Part shown: positions 7,541 through 15,798 of the stretch, piece by piece
Numbering within the stretch: the first letter of the stretch is position 1
Layout: each line of letters opens with the position of its first letter
Source of the DNA: Planctomycetota bacterium
GTDB lineage: Bacteria; Planctomycetota; UBA1135; UBA2386
NCBI GenBank assembly: GCA_020849665.1
Contig: JADLFX010000015.1
Span: forward strand, 1 to 47,268
Reading direction: 5' to 3'
DNA: 47,268 nucleotides
The notes under the pieces: model-generated
Databases searched by the model: none
What the model saw: only the letters and a program-made list of their open reading frames with translations
Told to the model about the DNA's origin: nothing
Translations under genes and position numbers: made by a program

Positions 7541-9037
7541 ATGGGGAAGCACACGTCGCGGATTCCGGCACTCGGCATCCTGCTGTCGTGCCTGACGGCA
7601 CCGGCATGCACTTCCGTACCGCCGGAGGTGGAGGAGTTGCGCCGGCAGTGGACGGTGGCGCTCCCCGCCGACGTGACCGCATGGCTGGTGGCGGAGGCTG
7701 CGCGGCGCCATTTCCCCGATGCCGATCCCGTGCCTCTGCACGCCCACCCCCGGGTCTGGCGTCTCGGCCCGGACCGGTTCCGGCTGCGCTACGTGCGCGA
7801 CCGCCACGCCGGCTACCGCTGTGATGCCAACGGCCGCCTCGCCACGCACGCGACGGAGGCGGACTCCGCGGCGGCGGATCCGTGGACGTGGCCGACCATC
7901 GTGTTCCAGCCCGAGCCCGCCACCCTCGGCCTGCGAGGCCCGATCCACGGCACGTGCACGGTCGAGGTGCGCGCCGCGGGCGAAGGCCGCACGGAGGTCG
8001 ACCTCCTCGTCACCGGAGCATCGGCAGCGGCCGGTGTGGCCACCAGCGTGGCGGAGATCCTCGGCCTGGCCGGCGCCGTGACCGAGAGCGCGCAACGCCT
8101 CGACCTGGGCGATCCCTCGGGTGCCCTCGAGGCCGTCGCATTCTGTCTCGCGGCGCCGCCGGCGCTCGCGCACCGGATGCCGCGCCGGATCCTCGCGCGC
8201 GCCCATTTCCATGCCGGCCTGGCACGGACCGCCCTGGCCCAGCCCGCCGAGGCACGGCTCGCGATCGCACGCGCGGTGGCCCTGGATCCGGCGTTCGCTC
8301 ATGCCCGCTCGCTGCTCGCCGCCACCGACGGCGCGCAGGCCCGGCCGAACGAGCAACTTGCCGAACTCCATGCGCTGGCGCAGGACCGCGACGGCTCGTG
8401 GCTGGCGGTCGAGGCCCGGCGCGCCGCGGTCAGCGTGGCCAGGCTCGCGCGCGGGAACATGCCCGGGCGCACGCATCCCGCCGAGGCGCAGCGGCGCCTG
8501 CTCGCGGGCGACGCCCCGGCCGCGCTCGCCTGGTGGGAGCAGAGCCTCGTGGCAGGCGCGCCGGCGCCGGCCTCCCTCCGGGCGAAGGCCGCGTTCCTGC
8601 GTTCCGGCGGGCACCATCGCGAGGCGTACGAACTCGGCCTGCAGCTCCTGGCCCAGGCCGGCCCGGACCCGGAACTCCTCCTCGCGCTGCACGGGGACGC
8701 CGTGGTCCTCGGCCTGACCGAGCAGGGGGTGCATCTGCTCCTCGCGCACTGGGACTCGTTGATGCCCGCGCACCGCGAACCGGTGCTGGCCGCGCTCGGG
8801 CGGGCCACCGCGCAGATCGGTACCTCGGCGATGGTCCGGCTTGCCCGGGCACACGGGAGCGACGCGGCGCGCGACCCGTCGCTGGTCGCACTCCTGCAGG
8901 AACACGGCAACGCCCCGGCGGTGCAAGGACGCACGGCGAGGCTGGGCGGACTGCGCTCCGAGAGCGCTGCGCGCCTGGAGCAGGCGGCCGAGTCGGCGCG
9001 CCGCGCGCTCGGGATCCTGGCCACGCCGCCGCGCTGA
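7541..9037 (+). CDS. putative lipoprotein with C-terminal TPR-like repeats, function unknown
   Basis: A 498-residue protein I cannot assign to a named family. Residues 8-17 give a short hydrophobic stretch ending in LLSC (Cys17 is the best lipobox; Cys23 is an alternative), so it is probably a lipoprotein. Residues 25-170 form a domain with beta character (RFRLRYVRDRHAGYRC; EGRTEVDLLVTG), reminiscent of proteins evaluating a Tyr/Trp-rich envelope ligand. Residues 200-490 are Ala/Leu-rich helices with TPR-like spacing (HFHAGLARTALAQPAEARLAIARAVALDPAFAHA). The start is ATG at 7541; no strong ribosome site is visible. It ends 10 bases before the convergent kinase gene. Strong GC third-position bias supports it being real. 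Confidence 0.75.
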   Translation: MGKHTSRIPALGILLSCLTAPACTSVPPEVEELRRQWTVALPADVTAWLVAEAARRHFPDADPVPLHAHPRVWRLGPDRFRLRYVRDRHAGYRCDANGRLATHATEADSAAADPWTWPTIVFQPEPATLGLRGPIHGTCTVEVRAAGEGRTEVDLLVTGASAAAGVATSVAEILGLAGAVTESAQRLDLGDPSGALEAVAFCLAAPPALAHRMPRRILARAHFHAGLARTALAQPAEARLAIARAVALDPAFAHARSLLAATDGAQARPNEQLAELHALAQDRDGSWLAVEARRAAVSVARLARGNMPGRTHPAEAQRRLLAGDAPAALAWWEQSLVAGAPAPASLRAKAAFLRSGGHHREAYELGLQLLAQAGPDPELLLALHGDAVVLGLTEQGVHLLLAHWDSLMPAHREPVLAALGRATAQIGTSAMVRLARAHGSDAARDPSLVALLQEHGNAPAVQGRTARLGGLRSESAARLEQAAESARRALGILATPPR

Positions 9038-9047
9038 AGCGTCGCCG

Positions 9048-12000
9048 CTACGGCTTCCCGACGACACGCACGCTGGAGGCGGACACCGGCTCCAGCGACG
9101 CGAGACTGGCCAGCTGCGGCCGATGCCCGGGACGCGGCAGCACGTCCTCGTGCACCTCCACGCCGTCCAGGAGGATCCGGACCTGCACCTCGCGCCGCTC
9201 CGGGTTGGGTTTCAGACGCAGCTCCAGACCGTGACGCGCCCCCGGGACGATGTGCGCGCGGGTGCGCGTCAGCGCCTCCTCGAGCGGCCGCTGCAACGCC
9301 CTGCGCAACGTGTCGCCGCGCTCCACGCCGTCGGTGGCGAGGGCCGTGGCGACCACGCCCTCGCCCCGCAGCACGGCCACCGCGGCGCTGATCCCCTGCA
9401 GCGAGAGTACGACCAGCCGCACGTCGGCCGGCGGCTCGGTGAAGCGCAGTTCCACGACCAGGCTCGACGGATCCTCGTCGCGCACCGGCGCGGGCACCGC
9501 GATGGCGCCGCGCAGCGCCTCGGCGAGCGAGCACGCGGCGGCCGGCGACGCGAGCTCGTCGTCCTGCCGCCGCCAACCGGCGGGCAGCGCGGCGTCGAGT
9601 CCGCGGCCGGGGCCGTAGCTGAGCACGAGGCCGCGGGCCTCGCTGTACTCGATCCCCGTGCCCTGAGGCACGCGGGCGGCGATCTGGGCCCGGACCTCGC
9701 GCGCCTTGCCCTCCTGCCCCGCCCACGCGACCACGTCGGCCAGGGTCCGCTGGTTGTCGCGCACGACCGCGCTGGCGGCATGTCGGTCCCGCAACTCGGA
9801 CAGCGCCTCCCGCACCCGTTCCAGGTCCCGCGCGGCATAGCCATCCTGCAACCTCCGCATCGCCACCAGCGCCGGATCATCCGGCGCGGTGACGGTGGCC
9901 GGCAGGAGGGGGCCGACCTCGTTGGCGAGGAAGCCGACGTCCGCGGGATCCACCAGCTCCGCGGCGGCGGCGCGGTTGCCCTGGGCGAAGAGCCAGTAGG
10001 CGAAGCCGCGGGCACGGAGCAGCGCGCGTCCGCCCTCGGCCGCCGCGCCACCGCCGCGGACCTCGTCCAGGAGCTCGCGCCAGGGCAGATCCCGCACGGC
10101 CATCGGCTCCGCCGGGCCGTCACGCCTCTGGGCGCGGACTCCGAAGCCACGCTCGCCGCTGCGCACCACCTCGATCGCCGCCGGGCGCGATGGCTGGGTT
10201 TCGCCGCGCGGCAGGATCCACAGGCGCGCGGCCCGACCCGCGAGCAGGTGCTCGGCGGCCTCCCGCAGGACGCTGCCCGCGGCCCCGAGCCATTCGATCT
10301 GCCGCGCGCGCAACGCTTCGACCTCGGGTTCCTGCACCCGCAGCTGCGCGATCCAAGCCACCTCGTCGCTGGCATCGCCCGCGCCGGACATGAGCAGGTG
10401 CGCGCGGCGCAGGCTCTCCGCCAGGCGCTGGCGCTCGTGCATCACGCGCGCGTCGCGCAGCTCGCGTTCGAGCGCGCGCAGCTCGCCCTCCAGGCGGGGC
10501 CAGGGATCCACCTCGGCGGCGAACGACTGCGGACCGGGATGGCTGGCGCGCAGCTCCTGGCGCAGCGACTCCAGCGAGGCGCGCACCAGCTCGTGGTCGG
10601 CGCCCGAGTCGCGCAGCCGCACGAGCGCAGCCAGCGACTCCTCGGCCTCGTGCTGCAGGAACTCCGCCGCACGCCGCTCCTCCTGGGCGATCACGGCCCG
10701 GGCCTGCTCGAGATACTGGCGCGTACGCTCGGTGATCCGCTCCGCCAGCGTCCCCTCGACCTCGCCCAGCGCGGGACGCCCCGGCGCGGCGAAGAACGCT
10801 TGCACCTGTTGATCGAGCTGCGCCCTGGCCAGGGCGAAGTCGCCAGCGGCCAGCGGCACGCGCCAGCGGGTGGCCGGATCGGCCGCCAGGTGGGCGTCCA
10901 GGTCGCTGAGCAGTTCCTGGTCGCGGCGGTCGAGCAGGGCACGCGCGGCCTCGCGCTGGCGCAGGAGCCAGCCTTCGTAGGTGGTGCGCAGGGGCTCGGG
11001 CAGGTCCGCGGGCGCGCAGTGCAGCCTCGCTTCCACCGACTGGGGTACGAACTCGGTGAAGTAGCGCGCCCCCTCGCGATCCAGCCAGCGCCGCGGCGCC
11101 CGGAACCACTGTGGCGCACCACGCCAGCACTCGGCAAGCACGTCGTCCAGCTCGGTCTGCCCGGCGGCACGCACACCATCCGCCAGGGAGCGATACACGC
11201 GCCGCAGCTCGGGGTCGCTGGTCTCCCGCTCCCTGCGTGCGAGGAATGCCAGGCGTGCGACCGGGCCGGCGAGGGAGCGCAGCTCCTCCAGTGCTGCGGT
11301 GCGCGCCCATTCCTCGCGTGCCGCAGCGCGCAGCGCGGGATCCTCGCCGTCGCCCCGCACGGCGAGCCAGATCGCGCCCGCGAGCAGGCCGCCCGCCAGG
11401 ACCAGGGCGGCGGGCCACCAGCGGCTCCGGCGCGCTCCCGCCGCCAGCTCCCGCTCCAGGGAGCGCTCGTCGACCGCCGGCCGCTCGGCACGCTGCACCG
11501 CCTTGAGGTCCTGCAGCAGCTCGGCGGGCGTCTGATAGCGCAGCGCCGGGTCCTTCGCGAGCAGCTTGCGCAGCACGAGGTCCAGGCCCTCGCTGAGCTT
11601 GGGGTTCAGCTGCCGCGGCGGCACCGGCCGGTCGTGCAGCACCTGGGTCAGGACCTGGGCCAGAGTCTCGCCCGCGAAGGGCGGGGCACCGGTGGCCATG
11701 TGGTACAGGGTCGCGCCGAGCGAGTAGAGGTCGCTGCGCACGTCCGCTTCCTGCGGGTTGCGGGCCTGCTCGGGTGCGATGTACTGCGGCGTGCCGACCG
11801 TGGCGCCGTCACGCGTGATCGTGAGGTCCGCCGGGCCCTTGGCCAGCCCCATGTCGGTCAGCTTCACCATGCCGGCCGCGTCGATGAGCACGTTGCCCGG
11901 CTTGATGTCACGGTGGATCACGCCTTTCTGCCAGGCATGGTCGAGGGCCGAGGCGATCTGCACGCCCACGGTGAGGACCTGCTCCTCGGGGAACATGCCC

Positions 12001-12305
12001 CACTCCTTGAGCAGGTCCTTCAGCGAGCGCCCCTCGACGAACTCCATCACGAAGAAGTGGTAGCCGCCCTCCTCGCCGAGGTCGTAGCCGGCGACGATGT
12101 TCGGGTGGTTGAGCGCCGCGACGATGCGTGCCTCGCGGCGCAGCCGGTCGACGTAGCGCGTGTCGCGAGCCAGCGAGGGCTTGAGCACCTTCAGGGCCAC
12201 GACGCGGTCCAGCTTGCGCTGGCGCGCCTTGAACACCGTGCCCATCGCCCCAGCGCCGACGCGGGCCAGGATCTCGTAGTCCCGGAACGGCTGCGCGAAG
12301 GTCAC
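9048..12305 (-). CDS. membrane-anchored serine/threonine protein kinase with a large C-terminal sensor region
   Basis: A 1085-residue Hanks-type kinase. The cytoplasmic kinase domain (about 9-270) has the glycine loop GAGAMGTV, Lys39 in VVALKVLK, the catalytic HRDIKPGN (131-138), DMG (151-153) in place of DFG, and GTPQYIAPEQ in the activation segment. A single transmembrane helix follows at 297-317. The remaining about 770 residues lie outside the membrane: long charged helices (about 320-700), then an unassigned mixed region ending in beta-rich sequence (LRFTEPPADVRLVVLSL; EVQVRILLDGVEV). The GTG start overlaps the stop of the FHA-type regulator by four bases (GTGA), so kinase and regulator are translated together. 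Phosphorylation of, or by, a protein bound to the regulator's FHA domain is a natural but untested link. Confidence 0.95.
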   Translation of the reverse strand: MTFAQPFRDYEILARVGAGAMGTVFKARQRKLDRVVALKVLKPSLARDTRYVDRLRREARIVAALNHPNIVAGYDLGEEGGYHFFVMEFVEGRSLKDLLKEWGMFPEEQVLTVGVQIASALDHAWQKGVIHRDIKPGNVLIDAAGMVKLTDMGLAKGPADLTITRDGATVGTPQYIAPEQARNPQEADVRSDLYSLGATLYHMATGAPPFAGETLAQVLTQVLHDRPVPPRQLNPKLSEGLDLVLRKLLAKDPALRYQTPAELLQDLKAVQRAERPAVDERSLERELAAGARRSRWWPAALVLAGGLLAGAIWLAVRGDGEDPALRAAAREEWARTAALEELRSLAGPVARLAFLARRERETSDPELRRVYRSLADGVRAAGQTELDDVLAECWRGAPQWFRAPRRWLDREGARYFTEFVPQSVEARLHCAPADLPEPLRTTYEGWLLRQREAARALLDRRDQELLSDLDAHLAADPATRWRVPLAAGDFALARAQLDQQVQAFFAAPGRPALGEVEGTLAERITERTRQYLEQARAVIAQEERRAAEFLQHEAEESLAALVRLRDSGADHELVRASLESLRQELRASHPGPQSFAAEVDPWPRLEGELRALERELRDARVMHERQRLAESLRRAHLLMSGAGDASDEVAWIAQLRVQEPEVEALRARQIEWLGAAGSVLREAAEHLLAGRAARLWILPRGETQPSRPAAIEVVRSGERGFGVRAQRRDGPAEPMAVRDLPWRELLDEVRGGGAAAEGGRALLRARGFAYWLFAQGNRAAAAELVDPADVGFLANEVGPLLPATVTAPDDPALVAMRRLQDGYAARDLERVREALSELRDRHAASAVVRDNQRTLADVVAWAGQEGKAREVRAQIAARVPQGTGIEYSEARGLVLSYGPGRGLDAALPAGWRRQDDELASPAAACSLAEALRGAIAVPAPVRDEDPSSLVVELRFTEPPADVRLVVLSLQGISAAVAVLRGEGVVATALATDGVERGDTLRRALQRPLEEALTRTRAHIVPGARHGLELRLKPNPERREVQVRILLDGVEVHEDVLPRPGHRPQLASLASLEPVSASSVRVVGKP

Positions 12306-14299
12306 GGTCCGCTCCCCTGGCCGGCCTCGCCCCCGTCGTCGGACCGCTGGGGTTCCAGGCCGTACTTCTCCAGCTTGCGCTGCAGGGCGAAGCGCGACAG
12401 GCCGAGCAGCTCTGCCGCACGGCTCTTGTTGCCCTGCGCCCGGGCGAGAGCCTTGTGGATCTCGCGCACCTCGATGGCCTCGACCATGTCCGGCAGGGTC
12501 GTGCCGAGCTCGCTGGGCACGGCCTCGTTGCCGTCGCCGTGGAAGGGCCCGGTCCCGCTGCGCACCGCCTCGCTCAGGTGCGACTCCAGGATCACGCCGT
12601 CGGAGAGGATCGCCGCGCGGCGCAGTTCGTTCTGCAGCTCGCGCACGTTGCCCGGCCAGCGGTAGCGCAGGAGCGTGTCCATCGCATCGGGACTCACCCG
12701 GATCCGTGCGCCGCCGGTCTCGCGCGCGAGCGTCGCCAGGAGCCGGCCCGCCAGATGCGGGATGTCCTCCCGCCGCTCGCGCAGCGGCGGCACGCGCACG
12801 GGCAGCACGTTGAGCCGGTAGTAGAGGTCCTCGCGGAACGCGCCCTCGCGCACCATCTCCTCGAGGTTGCGGTTGGTGGCGGCGATCAGCCGCACGTCCA
12901 CCTTCACCACCTTGTCCGAGCCGAGCGGGCGCACCTCGCCTTCCTGGAGCACGCGCAGCAGCTTCGACTGGAGCTCCAGGGGCATCTCGCCGACTTCGTC
13001 GAGGAAGAGCACGCCCCCCGACGCCGCCTCCAGCAGGCCACGCTTGTTGGCCGAGGCGCCGGTGACCGCGCCGCGCACGTGCCCGAACAGCTCGCTCTCC
13101 AGGAGCGCTTCCGGCAACGCCGCGCAGTTCTCCGACACGAACTGCCCCTTGCTGCGCCGGCTCTGCTCGTGGATCACGCGCGCGACCAGCTCCTTGCCGG
13201 TCCCGGACTCGCCCAGCACCAGCACCGGGTCGTCGGCATCGATGTACTTGTCGAGCAGGCGGAAGAGCTCCTGCATGCGCCGACTCTCGCCCACGATCCG
13301 CCCGTAGTCGTAGCGGAACCGGCTCGTGCGGGAGTTGGCCGCCAGCTCGGCGCGGATCTCGGTGAGCTCCTCCTTCTGCGCGGCGAGCTGCCCCTTGAGC
13401 GCGGCGTTGAGCTGGGCCACGCGATCCAGCGCGTTCTGCAGCTCGCCCTGCTTGCTGCGCAGCTGCTCGACACTACGGGCGTTGTGGATCGCGACCCCGG
13501 CATGGTCGGCGAGGGCCAGGAGCAGCTCCTTCTCACGCTCGCCGAACACCTGCTGCTGCAGCCGGTTGTCCACGTAGAGGACGCCCTCGACGGCCGCCTG
13601 GATCCGGATGGGCAGGCAGAGCACCGAGCGCAGCCGCATCTCGGCCACCGAGCGCAGCTCGCGGAATCGGTCGTCCTCCTGTGCATTCGTGGTCAGCTCG
13701 GTCACCCCGCTGTCCCGCACGCGGTGGGCGATGGTCCGGCTGATCTTGAACTCGGGGGAGAGCACCTCCTCCTGGGCGAAGTTGCGCGCCACCTCCACGG
13801 TCGTCTCCTGACCACGACCGAGGATCAGGAAGCCGCGCTCGGCTCCGGCGAGCTGGATCGCGGAATCGACGATGAGGGTCAGCAGGCGGGCGAGGTCCTG
13901 CTCCTCGTTGAGGGCGCGCGCCACGCGGATGAAGGTGGCGAGGTCCCGCACGCTCCGGTGGCCCTCGCCGTGGCGGGTCTCCTCCGGCGGCGGCTCACCC
14001 TGGTCCGGCAGCACCAGTTGGATCTCGTATCCCGCCACCTGGAAGGTCTCGCCGGGCTGGATCCGGGCGCGCTCCACGGGCGTGCCGCGCACTCGCGCCA
14101 GGTTCGCCGCGCCCTCGTCGACCAGCAGGAAGGACTGGTCGTGCCGCTCCAGGCGGCAGTGACGGCGGGACACGAGGCGGTCCTCCAGCAGCAGATCGCT
14201 GTCCTTGCCGCGCCCGATGCGCACCACGTCCTGGCGGAACGTGTGCGTGGTGGTGCTGTCGCCGCTCCGCACCAGGAGCTGGAAGTGCGCGTCGTTCAT
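12302..14299 (-). CDS. FHA-GAF-AAA+-Fis transcriptional activator of the sigma-54 enhancer-binding type
   Basis: A 665-residue regulator. Domains in order: an FHA phosphothreonine-binding domain (about 22-97; GRGKDSDLLLEDRLVSRRHC), a GAF sensor domain (about 118-275), a coiled-coil linker (about 278-322), an AAA+ domain (about 330-565) with Walker A GESGTGKE (363-370) and Walker B GGVLFLDEVGE, and a C-terminal Fis helix-turn-helix (NKSRAAELLGLSRFALQRKL). The sigma-54 contact loop reads GAVTGA (410-415) instead of GAFTGA: the phenylalanine that touches sigma-54 is valine. Either contact with sigma-54 is altered or this protein does not use sigma-54. The start MNDAHFQLL at 14299 fits the FHA domain. 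The kinase gene follows with a 4-base overlap; kinase plus FHA-activator pairs are typical of Myxococcota and Planctomycetota. Confidence 0.93.
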   Translation of the reverse strand: MNDAHFQLLVRSGDSTTTHTFRQDVVRIGRGKDSDLLLEDRLVSRRHCRLERHDQSFLLVDEGAANLARVRGTPVERARIQPGETFQVAGYEIQLVLPDQGEPPPEETRHGEGHRSVRDLATFIRVARALNEEQDLARLLTLIVDSAIQLAGAERGFLILGRGQETTVEVARNFAQEEVLSPEFKISRTIAHRVRDSGVTELTTNAQEDDRFRELRSVAEMRLRSVLCLPIRIQAAVEGVLYVDNRLQQQVFGEREKELLLALADHAGVAIHNARSVEQLRSKQGELQNALDRVAQLNAALKGQLAAQKEELTEIRAELAANSRTSRFRYDYGRIVGESRRMQELFRLLDKYIDADDPVLVLGESGTGKELVARVIHEQSRRSKGQFVSENCAALPEALLESELFGHVRGAVTGASANKRGLLEAASGGVLFLDEVGEMPLELQSKLLRVLQEGEVRPLGSDKVVKVDVRLIAATNRNLEEMVREGAFREDLYYRLNVLPVRVPPLRERREDIPHLAGRLLATLARETGGARIRVSPDAMDTLLRYRWPGNVRELQNELRRAAILSDGVILESHLSEAVRSGTGPFHGDGNEAVPSELGTTLPDMVEAIEVREIHKALARAQGNKSRAAELLGLSRFALQRKLEKYGLEPQRSDDGGEAGQGSGP

Positions 14300-14519
14300 C
14301 GTGCGTCCCGGCGCGTCGCCACCGGAAGGCGCAGGGCCGTCGTCGCGAAGACGAGGGGCCTGCGCTCGTGCAGAGGGAGGGGGGCTCCGCGAGACTCGTT
14401 CCAGGGCATCGCCGCTGCACATCCTACGCCCTGCGCGCGACGGCCTACCACCCGCCCCTGCCACCGGACGGGCGTGCTCGGGGTCCCGGCCCGGCCGGCA
14501 AGGTGCGCCGCGACGGGAC

Positions 14520-15596
14520 TCAGGCGCGCGCCAGCAGGCCCTCCGCGGCGCGGATCACCTCCTCGGCGGTGATCGACTTCATGCACAGGTGGTGGCCCAG
14601 CGGGCAGACCTTGCGCTGGCAGGGCATGCACTCCAGGTCCTTCCGCACCAGCACGGTGCGCTCGAGGCAGTAGTTGGTGTAGCGCGGATCGGTGGGTCCG
14701 ATCACGCACACGATCGGGATGTCGAAGGCCACACCGAGATGGCGCGGCCCGGTGTCGGTCGTGACGAGCAGCGCCCCACGCCGCATCAGGGCCTTCAGCT
14801 GGTCGAGGGGCAGCACCGGCCGCGTGGCCGCGACGGCGCCGGCCTTGCGCGCGACCGCCTCGACCATCTCCACCTCGGCCGGACCGGCGAGGAACACCGG
14901 CACGAACCCACGGGCCGAGAAGTGCCGCGCCACGGCGGCGAATCCGTCGGGGTCCCAGAACTTGCTCGCGCCGTACGAGGCTCCGGCGCAGAGCAGGACC
15001 ATGCGTGCGCCTGGAGCGACACCCTTGTCCGCGAGGTAGCGGTCGACGGCGGCCTCCTCCTCTCCGGTCACCGCCAGGATGGGGTGCGGGTCGTGCTCGG
15101 GGATCCCCAGGACGTCGAGAAGGCGCTGGTAGTAGACCGGCATCGGCACGGGAGTGCGCCGCGGCCCCACCCGGCGCCACCACGGACGACCGCCGCCCGC
15201 CCGCAGTCCCAGGTTCATCAGCATGGGGCGACCCTGGCGATAACCGAGACGCAGCGGGACTCGTGCCAGGAACGGCACCAGCCCGCTCTCCAAGGAGTTG
15301 GGGAACACCAGCGCCAGGTCGAACCGTCCCTCGCGCACCTGCCGGGCCTGTGCCAGCAGCCCTCCCAGCCCCTTGGCCTTGGGTGACGGCAGCACCGCGT
15401 CGAACCACCTGGTGCCATGGAGCAGCGGCTCCAGCCAGGAGCGCACGGCCAGGACGATGTGGGCCTCCGGAAACGCCGCGCGGATGCGTGCGAAGCTGGC
15501 CGTCGCCATGACGACGTCCCCCACCCAGTTCGGCGCGCGCACGTAGATGCGGCGACACTCGGCACGCAGGCGTTGGTAACCGGGAGGACGCAGCAT
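14520..15596 (-). CDS. waaF: ADP-heptose:LPS heptosyltransferase II-like glycosyltransferase (GT9)
   Basis: A 358-residue GT-B glycosyltransferase of family 9. The N-terminus (RAPNWVGDVVMATASFARIR) is the classic GT9 opening, VVLPLDQLKALM-like and TDTGPRHLGVAFDIP segments form the donor site, and the C-terminal cysteine cluster (CMPCQRKVCPLGHHLC) is typical of WaaF. It would transfer a heptose or similar sugar to the LPS inner core on the cytoplasmic side of the inner membrane. This agrees with the lpx genes 10 kb away. ATG at 15596 is chosen because the next upstream codons are not conserved in type. The gene is followed by a 220-base gap before the FHA regulator. The sugar donor cannot be told from sequence. 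Confidence 0.88.
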   Translation of the reverse strand: MLRPPGYQRLRAECRRIYVRAPNWVGDVVMATASFARIRAAFPEAHIVLAVRSWLEPLLHGTRWFDAVLPSPKAKGLGGLLAQARQVREGRFDLALVFPNSLESGLVPFLARVPLRLGYRQGRPMLMNLGLRAGGGRPWWRRVGPRRTPVPMPVYYQRLLDVLGIPEHDPHPILAVTGEEEAAVDRYLADKGVAPGARMVLLCAGASYGASKFWDPDGFAAVARHFSARGFVPVFLAGPAEVEMVEAVARKAGAVAATRPVLPLDQLKALMRRGALLVTTDTGPRHLGVAFDIPIVCVIGPTDPRYTNYCLERTVLVRKDLECMPCQRKVCPLGHHLCMKSITAEEVIRAAEGLLARA

Positions 15597-15798
15597 CGGG
15601 TCCGCGAACGGGCAGCGGTTCTAGCGGCGCCAACGAGGTGAAGCCACCGATCCGTGGCGCGCCACGCGCTTCCGGCTATCGTTCCGACCCGAGTGCCCGT
15701 CACCGCCAGACGGCTTCGTTCCCAGGCGCGACCTCGTCCTCGAGGTCGAAGGGCACTTCCCACGAGGCGCGCCTCGTCCAAGCGGAACCAGCACCACC

